A DNA stretch of 8,145 nucleotides from assembly GCA_009726075.1 (NCBI GenBank), contig WLND01000050.1, positions 1-8,145 on the forward strand, read 5' to 3'. This document shows, in pieces, positions 1 through 5,986 of this stretch (the first letter of the stretch is position 1; each line of letters starts with the position of its first letter). The position numbers and the translations under genes are program-made. The notes beneath the pieces are model-generated. The model had not been told where the DNA came from, searched no databases, and saw nothing but the letters and a program-made list of their open reading frames with translations. The DNA comes from Actinomycetota bacterium (GTDB lineage: Bacteria > Actinomycetota > Actinomycetes > S36-B12).

Positions 1-133
1 GGTTCTTCGAGTACTTGGCAACGATGCCCTTGGCCACCGTCACGCCATCGGCTGCCGAAGCAGCCGGGGCGAGGCCGATCACGGCCATAGATGCAGACAC
101 CACGAGGGCGGCTGCGGCGATTGACTTGCGCAT
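1..133 (-). CDS. Secreted protein, N-terminal fragment (probable substrate-binding protein)
   Basis: Only the first 44 codons lie in the window; the gene continues past base 1. The start ATG (131-133) is preceded by the purine-rich GGAAGAGAG, a usable ribosome-binding site. The product opens with MRKS, then a hydrophobic stretch rich in Ala, Val and Ile ending in ASA-A around residues 25-28. This is a typical Sec signal peptide with a signal peptidase I site and no lipobox Cys. The mature part begins ADGVTVAKGIVAKYSKN. The fragment shows no diagnostic domain. The substrate-binding guess rests on the next gene upstream, a periplasmic-binding-fold lipoprotein that shares a promoter-proximal element and an MRK-type leader. 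Export is well supported; the specific function is inference and could be wrong. Confidence 0.7.
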   Translation of the reverse strand, partial: MRKSIAAAALVVSASMAVIGLAPAASAADGVTVAKGIVAKYSKN

Positions 134-177
134 GGATCTCTCTTCCAGTTGGGGTACAGGGAACCCGAGTAACAGAG

Positions 178-200
178 AAACTACATGAACGTCCTATGAA
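178..200 (-). promoter_or_regulatory. Shared promoter/operator element, copy 1
   Basis: Read on the minus strand, 200-182 is TTCATAGGACGTTCATGTA. It matches 17 of 19 bases of the sequence at 1741-1723, ahead of the next binding-protein gene. It ends 48 nt before the start codon at 133. Its last TA begins TAGTTT (183-178), a TANNNT -10 hexamer, which would put the transcript start near 171 and give a leader of about 40 nt. No convincing -35 is present. The conserved block would therefore occupy the spacer, as a regulator-binding or alternative sigma-factor site would. The role is inferred; the conservation is visible. Confidence 0.5.
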
Positions 201-393
201 TGGGAAGAGTGTTTCCGATCAATTTCATCGATACTTGCCCTCGTCAACTGGTCATTCGCTAGCAACACTCAAGAAACATCTGCACACCCCGACAGGCCTT
301 CCCAAGAATCCTGGCTCCCGGCGATCATCGGCTGCGGACGGGGGCTGCCTCCCAGCCGCGCCCGCATTCGGGGAACGTGGCCGCGAACAAGCA

Positions 394-423
394 ACGGCCC
401 GGTCCCCGTGAGGGCCGGGCCGT
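394..423 (-). terminator. Strong hairpin terminator after the binding-protein lipoprotein gene
   Basis: ACGGCCCGG (394-402) and CCGGGCCGT (415-423) form a perfect 9-bp GC-rich stem. CCC (404-406) can add three pairs with GGG (412-414) across a bulged T. The stem begins 11 bases beyond the TAG stop (437-435) of the lipoprotein gene. On the minus strand it is followed by TGCTTGTT, a short T-rich tail rather than a full U-tract, as is common in high-GC actinobacteria. It would insulate the downstream secreted-protein gene from this transcript. Confidence 0.75.
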
Positions 424-434
424 GTGCGAGGGAC

Positions 435-1670
435 CTACTTGACGCCCCACAGTGCCGCGAACTGCGTCGCGTAGTCGGCAATGCCGACGTAGTTGCCGTT
501 GTCATCAAGAACGGCCTCGGCCGCATTCGCTCCGGTGAGGAGCTGGCTCGGCACCGGACCATCGGCGAGGGCATCGCCGCCCAGGATCCGGGCGAACTGA
601 TCGATAACACGCCAGCCCATGACCGGGAGCGAAATCCCAATCCACGCCTGCAGTGCTGCAGCCTGCTCAGGGGTACGCGCACCCGCCGCGGCAGGATCAC
701 TCGATGCCGCAGGAGCCGCGTCGCTGGCCAGCGCTGCAAGGGCGGCGATGTCTGCAGCAGACGCCCCAAGCCCGGTGACGACGACCGGGGAAAGCAGGGT
801 CGGGTCGGTGGCGAGGGCTTCGGCGACACCACTTGAGTACGCCCCAGAGTCCAGCAGGGCCCAGGCGCCCATGCTGGTCGACATCTCACTTGCCACGAAG
901 CCCGTCACCGCAGCCGGATCGGCCAGGTCGATGGCGGCAGGGTCGAGCATCGACTGTGTCGTCGAGCATTCGCGGCACTCTGCAAGCAGCGCGGTGTCGA
1001 ACTCGTTATTGAAGTCATTCACTGCGGACCCGGGCGCCGTGAAGATCAGGACACCGGCCCCCTCCCCCTCGTACTGCGACGACACGACGTAGGCAGCCAG
1101 GCTGTCGCCCCACGCGTTGTTCTGCGCCGTGCCGTCAATGCTCGTGTCAGTGATGCCGCCCGAGGGTTCGCCCGCGCAGCCGGTGCAGACCACGGGGATG
1201 CCGGCGGCCTCTGCGGCCGGGAGCCCCACGGCGACCGAGTCGTAGAACTCGCCGCGCAGGTGGATCCCCGCTGGCTTCTTGGCCACGGCTTCGTCGAAGG
1301 CAGTCGCGACAGCAGTCGGATCCGCCGGATTCACGGTCACCGACTCAACCGTCCACCCGAGCTTCTCTGCCCCGGCAGCCATTGCGGTCTGCATGACCGC
1401 CTCGAAGTCGGAACCGTCGGTGAAACTGATGATGAGCGCGCCCGGCTTCGGGGCCGCCGCGAGCGGCACATCGATGCCGATGCTTGTCGGCGCCGCCAGC
1501 CCGCCCTCAAGCGCGGCGCTGCCCGCCTCCTGCGCAGCCGCATTGGCCGCGGGATCCCCGCCAACCCCGGTGTTCGACGTAAAGTTCGGGTCATCGGCCG
1601 GCATCGCGCAGGCCGCGAGAATCAAGGACGCCGAGGCCAGCATGGCGAGTGCGGCGAGGGGCTTGCGCAT
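435..1670 (-). CDS. Lipoprotein, type 1 periplasmic-binding-fold substrate-binding protein
   Basis: The protein has 411 aa and is probably an extracellular solute receptor for an ABC importer, tethered to the membrane. Residues 1-21 are a lipoprotein signal: MRKP, a hydrophobic run, then lipobox LAAC with the lipidated Cys at 21. A low-complexity Ala/Gly linker follows to about residue 60. Residues 77-235 have the alternating pattern of a sugar-binding-type type 1 fold (GALIISFTDGSDFEAVM, later GIHLRGEFYDSVAVGLPAAEAAGIPVVCTGC). C162/C165 and C232/C235 could form disulfides. The ATG at 1670 is chosen because GGAAGG lies 7 nt upstream and the signal peptide starts there. An in-frame ATG at 1727 would add 19 residues and lies inside the conserved promoter element. 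No permease or ATPase gene is adjacent, so the ligand is unknown. A non-transport sensory role is possible. Confidence 0.82.
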   Translation of the reverse strand: MRKPLAALAMLASASLILAACAMPADDPNFTSNTGVGGDPAANAAAQEAGSAALEGGLAAPTSIGIDVPLAAAPKPGALIISFTDGSDFEAVMQTAMAAGAEKLGWTVESVTVNPADPTAVATAFDEAVAKKPAGIHLRGEFYDSVAVGLPAAEAAGIPVVCTGCAGEPSGGITDTSIDGTAQNNAWGDSLAAYVVSSQYEGEGAGVLIFTAPGSAVNDFNNEFDTALLAECRECSTTQSMLDPAAIDLADPAAVTGFVASEMSTSMGAWALLDSGAYSSGVAEALATDPTLLSPVVVTGLGASAADIAALAALASDAAPAASSDPAAAGARTPEQAAALQAWIGISLPVMGWRVIDQFARILGGDALADGPVPSQLLTGANAAEAVLDDNGNYVGIADYATQFAALWGVK

Positions 1671-1718
1671 TGTGGTGCCTTCCGGTCGTGGGCCGCGCAC
1701 ACGCGGCGAAGTAGCCAC

Positions 1719-1741
1719 ACGATACATGCACGTCCTAGGAA
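1719..1741 (-). promoter_or_regulatory. Shared promoter/operator element, copy 2
   Basis: Minus-strand 1741-1723 reads TTCCTAGGACGTGCATGTA, the partner of the element at 200-182 (two differences). It lies 52 nt from the start codon at 1670, against 48 nt in the other copy. Its final TA opens TATCGT (1724-1719), again a TANNNT -10. This copy also contains the perfect palindrome TCCTAGGA (1733-1740), which copy 1 lacks. Same position, strand and gene type in both cases argue for common regulation of the two exported proteins. Confidence 0.5.
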
Positions 1742-1754
1742 ACGCGGGCAGTTC

Positions 1755-1762
1755 GTCCGGAC
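1755..1762. promoter_or_regulatory. Palindrome GTCCGGAC, candidate operator half of a pair
   Basis: This is a perfect 8-bp palindrome in the divergent region between the lipoprotein gene and the plus-strand acyl-CoA dehydrogenase. The same arms recur at 1826-1837 as GTCCG-AC-CGGAC. A site of this size is not rare in high-GC DNA. It is listed because the two related palindromes flank the control region of a catabolic gene, where TetR-type repressors often bind. Confidence 0.25.
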
Positions 1763-1825
1763 AGGGCCAATGAGAAACATCCTCAATGCTTGAGATTCGA
1801 GAGGGCGCAGCCCTGCACCCATGTG

Positions 1826-1843
1826 GTCCGACCGGACTAGACT
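1826..1843 (+). promoter_or_regulatory. Candidate promoter with overlapping operator for the plus-strand ACAD
   Basis: GTCCG-AC-CGGAC (1826-1837) is an inverted repeat with 5-bp arms and a 2-bp spacer. It abuts TAGACT (1838-1843), which fits the actinobacterial TANNNT -10. No clear -35 is visible near 1815-1820. A repressor on the palindrome would cover the spacer and block transcription. Transcription would begin near 1850, leaving a leader of about 90 nt before the start at 1938. The evidence is pattern only. Confidence 0.3.
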
Positions 1844-1897
1844 TACTGTCGCCAGACTACGGAAAGCCCCTGACGCACTCACCGACAGCTCCGACAA

Positions 1898-1930
1898 CAA
1901 GCCACGACCGCAAGCCACGACCGAAAGCCA
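1898..1930 (+). repeat. 13-bp tandem repeat in the ACAD leader
   Basis: CAAGCCACGACCG occurs twice back to back and perfectly (1898-1910, 1911-1923). A partial third unit, AAAGCCA (1924-1930), matches 6 of 7 bases. The array ends seven bases before the proposed ATG, so it sits in the 5' leader next to the ribosome-binding site. The unit is not a multiple of three, so copy-number change would shift the frame of any longer N-terminal extension. This mildly supports non-coding status here. Confidence 0.7.
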
Positions 1931-1937
1931 GGTGACC

Positions 1938-3038
1938 ATGACGAGCGAACTCGCCCTCGCCAGCCTCGATCGCGAGGAGCTCACTGAACTGAGCCTCACC
2001 GTTCGAGCAGCGGCCACCGAATCGGGGTATCCGGAGCGCGTGCGCGAACTCGAGAGCCAACGCGAGGATCCCGGGCTGGACCGATCGCTGTGGGCCCTGC
2101 TCTCCGATGACATCGGGTTGGCCGGCGTTGGCTTGCCCGAGGCGGTCGGCGGCCTCGGCGGGCTCGCTGAGATCCTGGCCGTCACCGAGGCCCTCGGTGC
2201 CACCCTCGCTCCGGTGCCGTTCCTGACGAGCACGGTCGCCTCCGGCCAGATTCTCAACGCCTCAGGCTCTGCCGCCCTCCCGTATCTCGAGCGGATCGCA
2301 GCCGGGGAGATTGCCGCTCCGGCGATCACCGATAGTCGCGGTCGCTTCACTGAGGCAGGCGTCGCGTGCACGAGCGACGGCACCCACGTCTCCGGCGTCG
2401 TTCGCTTCGTTTCCTACGGCGCATCGGCTGCCTTCTACGTGGTCGCCGCCCGCACCTCGACCGGTATCGACCTGTTCGCCGTCGAAGCCCCCGACGCCAG
2501 CGCTGCCGCACTCACGTCACTCGACTTCAGCCGCCCCTTGGCGACCGTCACCTTCGACAGTGCCGTCGCGGTGCGCCTCACCGAGGGTGGCTCGGGCCTC
2601 GCCGCAGTCGAACGGGGCCTCGACATCGCGTTGCTCGCGGTTGCCGCCGAGCAGCTCGGTGGCGCTCAGCACTGCTTCGACATGACCCTCGAATACATCA
2701 AGCTCCGCCGCCAGTTCAATCGCGAGATCGGCAGCTTCCAGGCGATCAAGCACCGGATGGCCGATGCCCTCATCCAGGTCGAAATGGCCCGTGCCGGGCT
2801 TGAGCGAACGACCTGGGACCATTCCGGCAACCTGGCAGCCGACGCCGCCGTCTGCAAGGCATGGGGCTCGGATGCGTTCAACGCACTCTCGGCAGAAGCC
2901 ATCCAGCTGCACGGCGGCGTGGGCTTCACCTGGGAGCACGATGCGCACCTGTACTTTCGCCGGGCACGATTCGATGCCGCGTTCCTGGGCGATGCCGCAT
3001 TCCATCGAGAGCGCATCGCCACCCTGCTCGACTGGTAG
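1938..3038 (+). CDS. Acyl-CoA dehydrogenase-family protein, probably the non-catalytic subunit
   Basis: The protein has 366 aa, a typical ACAD length. Residues 1-90 form the helical N-domain (with LPEAVGGLGGLAEILAVTEALG), about 125-215 the beta-domain, and 225-366 the C-terminal helical domain. RRQFNREIGSFQAIKHRMAD (258-276) is the FAD-contact region, and QLHGGVGFTWEHDAHLYFRR (323-342) is a family signature. The catalytic Glu is missing at both known positions. GLDIALLA has Ala231 where isovaleryl-CoA dehydrogenase has LDLER, and FLGDAAF replaces the C-terminal YEGT. Such subunits in FadE27/FadE28-type alpha2beta2 enzymes bind FAD with a catalytic partner; the facing ACAD gene is the natural candidate. 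The start ATG follows AGGTGA closely; GTG at 1932 is in frame and possible. An ATG at 1821 would add 39 residues unlike the family. Confidence 0.88.
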   Translation: MTSELALASLDREELTELSLTVRAAATESGYPERVRELESQREDPGLDRSLWALLSDDIGLAGVGLPEAVGGLGGLAEILAVTEALGATLAPVPFLTSTVASGQILNASGSAALPYLERIAAGEIAAPAITDSRGRFTEAGVACTSDGTHVSGVVRFVSYGASAAFYVVAARTSTGIDLFAVEAPDASAAALTSLDFSRPLATVTFDSAVAVRLTEGGSGLAAVERGLDIALLAVAAEQLGGAQHCFDMTLEYIKLRRQFNREIGSFQAIKHRMADALIQVEMARAGLERTTWDHSGNLAADAAVCKAWGSDAFNALSAEAIQLHGGVGFTWEHDAHLYFRRARFDAAFLGDAAFHRERIATLLDW

Positions 3039-3083
3039 CGGCCGATCCTCCGGGGGGGGGTGCGCCCCCAAGAATCCGCCCGG
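3039..3083. terminator. Convergent intergenic hairpin with a G9 tract, possible bidirectional terminator
   Basis: The 45 bp between the two converging ACAD stop codons hold nine consecutive G (3052-3060), then TGCG, then CCCCC (3065-3069). GGGGG-TGCG-CCCCC gives a compact 5-bp GC stem that can form on either strand. There is no U-tract on either side, so termination may be weak or factor-dependent. Its position between converging genes is the main argument. Confidence 0.45.
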
Positions 3084-4337
3084 CTAGCTCTTGCTCAGCT
3101 GCGAGAAGGGGGCCTTGTCGGCTCGGTGCTCAGCCGGCAGTCCGAGCACCCGCTCGGCAATGATATTCCGCTGAATCTCGTCGGTTCCGCCCGCGAGGCG
3201 ATAGCCCGGGGCGCCCAGCACATGCTCGGACCACGCGAACTGACCCCACTCCCCCGTGTCAGCGACCAGCGCCGAACCGAGCATGTCGGCCGCAGCATTT
3301 CCGATGCGGACGAGATTGTCGGACGCAATGAGCTTGCCCAGTGACCCCGCCGGGCCCGGCTTATCGCCGGCCGCGTTCGCGCGGGCGACCTTGGCCACGA
3401 CCGCTGCGTGCAACTGCGTGCGCACGTATACATCGGCGATCTCTTGCCGCACGATCGGGTCATCACTGAGCCCGAGTGCCTGGGCCAACGAGACGAGGTC
3501 TGCGGTGGTCCCGCCCTTTCGCCGGTGGCCCGAGCCTGACGAGGACCGTTCGAAGCCGAGGGTGGCCGTCGCGACCTTCCAGCCCTGATTCACCTCGCCG
3601 ATGCGCATCGAATCCGGGATTCGCACGCCGTCGAAGAAGACCTCGTTGAACGATGACGGACCGCTCATCTGACGAATCGGACGGATCTGGATTCCGGGTG
3701 AATCCATGCGCACCAGGAAGGCCGTGATCCCACCCTGCTTCACGAGATCGGGATCAGTCCGAGCCAGCATGAAGCCGTATTCGGAGAATTGGGCGTTGGA
3801 GGTCCACGTCTTCTGGCCGTTGACGATCCACTCGTCGCCCTCGCGAACAGCCTTTGTCGACAGGCCCGCGAGATCCGAACCGGCACCCGGCTCGCTGAAG
3901 AGCTGGCAGCACAGGGCGTCAGTGCGAAGGAAGTCGCGTGCGAGCCCCTCGCGCTGGGCCGGAGTGCCGAACACACTCACCGCGGCACCAACGAGGCCCG
4001 TCGTGACGCTGATGATCTCCGATGACGGAGGCACGTCGAACTCGCGCTCCTCGTCCGCGAATGCGACGGCGTAGACGCTCGGCAGGCCCCGGCCGCCGAA
4101 TTCGGTCGGCAGTGTCAGGGCCCCGAACCCGGCGTCGAATCGCGCCTTGCGGTAGTCGCGCACGCGATCGAGGTGGGCGCGCTCGTCGTCATGGCTCTTG
4201 GCGATGAAGATCTGAAGTTCGGGATCGCCCTCGCCCCAGACACGAACCTCCTCGGTTCGCGGCTTGGCCACCGTGCCCAGCCAGGCGCGCACCTCGGCGC
4301 GGAAAGCCTCCAACTGTGCGGGATCGAGGTCGCTCAT
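3084..4337 (-). CDS. Acyl-CoA dehydrogenase, probable catalytic subunit (FadE26/FadE29-like)
   Basis: This 417-aa flavoprotein would insert an alpha,beta double bond into an acyl-CoA and pass electrons to ETF. FSEPGAGSDLAGLST (147-161) and NGQKTWTS (173-180) are the classical flavin and substrate-site blocks. LGFERS (260-265) carries Glu263 where isovaleryl-CoA dehydrogenase and mycobacterial FadE26-type enzymes have their catalytic base. GGTDEIQRNIIAERVLGLP (383-401) is the conserved C-terminal signature, with Asp387 one residue before the Glu388 of DEIQR. The start ATG overlaps the thiolase stop as ATGA (4337-4334), so translation is probably coupled. It is last in the DUF35-thiolase-ACAD operon and converges with the gene for a catalytically incomplete ACAD. 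Steroid or branched side-chain acyl-CoA substrates are likely by family resemblance, but the exact substrate is unknown. Confidence 0.92.
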   Translation of the reverse strand: MSDLDPAQLEAFRAEVRAWLGTVAKPRTEEVRVWGEGDPELQIFIAKSHDDERAHLDRVRDYRKARFDAGFGALTLPTEFGGRGLPSVYAVAFADEEREFDVPPSSEIISVTTGLVGAAVSVFGTPAQREGLARDFLRTDALCCQLFSEPGAGSDLAGLSTKAVREGDEWIVNGQKTWTSNAQFSEYGFMLARTDPDLVKQGGITAFLVRMDSPGIQIRPIRQMSGPSSFNEVFFDGVRIPDSMRIGEVNQGWKVATATLGFERSSSGSGHRRKGGTTADLVSLAQALGLSDDPIVRQEIADVYVRTQLHAAVVAKVARANAAGDKPGPAGSLGKLIASDNLVRIGNAAADMLGSALVADTGEWGQFAWSEHVLGAPGYRLAGGTDEIQRNIIAERVLGLPAEHRADKAPFSQLSKS

Positions 4338-5509
4338 GCGCCTTTGCCTTCCTTGACGAGCACTGTGCAGGCACTGATGCCTGGCGCTCCGTAGACATGG
4401 GTGAAACCGATACGGGGATTATTCGGGACCTGCTGCCCCTGCGCTCGGCCCTGAAGCTGGCGCATGACCTCATGGACCTGTCGAAGGCCGGACGCCCCGA
4501 CGGGTTCGCCATTCGCCAAGCAGCCCCCGTCCGTGTTCACCGGGAGCCTCCCGTCGATCACGTAGTCGCCGTTCACATAGCCCGCGCCCTGCTCTCCATC
4601 AACGCACAGGCCCGTCTCTCCGAGGTGGATGATCTCGGCGCCGCTGTCGGTGTCCTGGAGCTGCGCGACATCGACATCGGCGGCAGCAATGCCGGCGATC
4701 GCGAAGGCAGCCTTGGCCGCATCGATCGAGGGGCCGGTGCGCTCGCCGGGCGAGAGCCACGGGGAGAACACCTCAAATGAGCCGGGGCGTCGACCGCGAA
4801 GCACTGCGGCCGCCAGGCGAACCGGGTTCTCGCAGAGGTCGAAGGCACGTGGCCCGCGGGCGAGGATCAAGGAGACTGCACCGGCATCGGGCGAGCAGAA
4901 CATGAACCGTGTCAGCGGATCGTTGATCATGTCGGACTCGAGCGCCTCATCGACCGACACGGGCTTTCGGCGCCACGCCAGCGGATGCGAGGAACCGTAG
5001 TCGAAGGCCTTCTGCGATGCGTAGCCCAAGGTGCGCTCATCGATACCGTGCTCGTGCAGATAGCGCCGGATCTTCAAGGCGAAGTACGACGTCGTGACCA
5101 TCATGCCGGTCGCGCCGTACCATTCGCCGATGCCGTAGCGGGAGGGCGATGCCGCGAACGCACCCCGCGAGTGGTTGTCGTACCCAACGACGCAGGCGAT
5201 GTCGCTCTGTTCCGCGATCAGGCCGTTGCGCGCGGTCATGAGCGCCACGCCCCCGGTTGCGCAGCCGTTCTTCACCGTGGTGAATGGGATGCCGCTCAGT
5301 CCCATGCGCCCAACCATGTTGTCGGGCTTGGTTTCGCCGTTGGTGCCGCCCACGGCGATATCGACGTCGTTCCAGGACAGCCCGGCGTCGGCGAGCGCCC
5401 CGCGCATCGCCTCCTCGGCGAGCGCTTGATCCTCACCGTCAAAGCGACCGAATGCGGTCATGCCTCCGCCGACGATGTAGACCTCGTCGTGCGACTTCGC
5501 CGCGCTCAC
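4334..5509 (-). CDS. Thiolase-like lipid-transfer protein (SCP-x/Ltp family), possible retro-aldolase subunit
   Basis: The protein has 391 aa with a thiolase fold. The nucleophile-loop Cys is C83 in VKNGCATGGVAL. Other thiolase elements are degenerate. The usual HPxGASG His motif reads GEPVGASG (334-340), with Glu in place of His. The C-terminal CxGG-type motif is replaced by HVYGAPGISACTV, with Tyr373 and Cys381. This pattern matches thiolase-like proteins that work with DUF35 partners, such as Ltp2-type aldolases that cleave steroid side-chain acyl-CoAs, better than a standard beta-ketothiolase. The DUF35 gene is immediately upstream and overlaps as GTGA (GTG start 5509-5507, TGA stop 5508-5506). 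The 3' end overlaps the ACAD start in the same way. I infer that it forms a complex with the DUF35 protein. True thiolysis remains possible because the C83 loop is intact. Confidence 0.85.
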   Translation of the reverse strand: MSAAKSHDEVYIVGGGMTAFGRFDGEDQALAEEAMRGALADAGLSWNDVDIAVGGTNGETKPDNMVGRMGLSGIPFTTVKNGCATGGVALMTARNGLIAEQSDIACVVGYDNHSRGAFAASPSRYGIGEWYGATGMMVTTSYFALKIRRYLHEHGIDERTLGYASQKAFDYGSSHPLAWRRKPVSVDEALESDMINDPLTRFMFCSPDAGAVSLILARGPRAFDLCENPVRLAAAVLRGRRPGSFEVFSPWLSPGERTGPSIDAAKAAFAIAGIAAADVDVAQLQDTDSGAEIIHLGETGLCVDGEQGAGYVNGDYVIDGRLPVNTDGGCLANGEPVGASGLRQVHEVMRQLQGRAQGQQVPNNPRIGFTHVYGAPGISACTVLVKEGKGA

Positions 5510-5904
5510 GAGGTGGCCGCGAATCCGTAGGTGTGCACAACGGTGCCGTCGTCCTCGGTCCAGGCCTTCGCCAGTTCGAGGCGGACCCGCTCACCGATGT
5601 GCCAGTCGGTCTTGTTCAGCAGCCAGCCCTCGACGATGACCGGCCCCAGATCGACATAGCCAATGCTGAAGGGGACGAATCCGTCGGTGCGAAACGGTGC
5701 CTTCGGAGCGAAATGCTGGGTTGTCCACGACCAGACGGTGCCCTCGGTTGGCAGGGCCACCGGGCTGACGCTCACCGAGGTGCAGGTCGGGCAGGAGCCC
5801 TGGGCCGGAAACACCTGCGTACCGCAGGCAGAGCACGATGAACCCTGCAGGGCCACGGGATCAGTCGATGCGAACAGGCTCGCGTCAACAAGCGCCATAC
5901 TCAC
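5506..5904 (-). CDS. DUF35 zinc-ribbon/OB-fold protein, partner of the thiolase-like protein
   Basis: The protein has 132 aa. CSAC (24-27) and CPTC (38-41) form a rubredoxin-like zinc knuckle, followed by an OB-fold beta-barrel from about residue 48 (GTVWSWTTQHFAPKAPF, later PFSIGYVDLGPVIVEGWL). This is the usual DUF35 architecture. DUF35 proteins pair with thiolase-superfamily partners; the DUF35 domain of ChsH2 binds the Ltp2 aldolase in cholesterol degradation. Here the domain stands alone, without a MaoC hydratase fusion. Start choice: GTG at 5904 has GGA about 6 nt upstream; ATG at 5898 is an in-frame alternative two codons later. It is first in the coupled operon with the thiolase-like and ACAD genes, and an 82-bp gap separates it from the reductase gene upstream. 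Confidence 0.9.
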   Translation of the reverse strand: MSMALVDASLFASTDPVALQGSSCSACGTQVFPAQGSCPTCTSVSVSPVALPTEGTVWSWTTQHFAPKAPFRTDGFVPFSIGYVDLGPVIVEGWLLNKTDWHIGERVRLELAKAWTEDDGTVVHTYGFAATS

Positions 5905-5986
5905 GGCCGGTCCATTCTCTCGCGGGGGGATTCCGTATGTCGATAGTTCACATGCATCGGAGTTCGGCGTTGCTCACGGCTTCGGG

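Noticed and set aside
408..1793. Several long open frames on the plus strand opposite the lipoprotein gene
   Set aside because: They lack ribosome-binding sites and recognisable domains and are Arg- or Ser-rich. High-GC coding DNA routinely opens such antisense frames, and the minus-strand lipoprotein explains the region.
1782..1794. CTCAA-TGC-TTGAG palindrome as an operator or -35 region
   Set aside because: Short arms and no correctly spaced -10 on either strand, so chance occurrence is likely.
1821..1937. N-terminal extension of the plus-strand ACAD to an ATG at 1821
   Set aside because: No ribosome-binding site is seen there, the translated segment is unlike ACAD N-termini, it contains the 13-bp tandem repeat, and the putative promoter lies within it.
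5935..5955. Imperfect inverted repeat GTATGT-N9-ACATGC upstream of the DUF35 gene, as an operator
   Set aside because: Arms match at only 5 of 6 positions and no clear -10 hexamer adjoins them, so it is too weak to call, although a promoter is plausible in this 82-bp gap.
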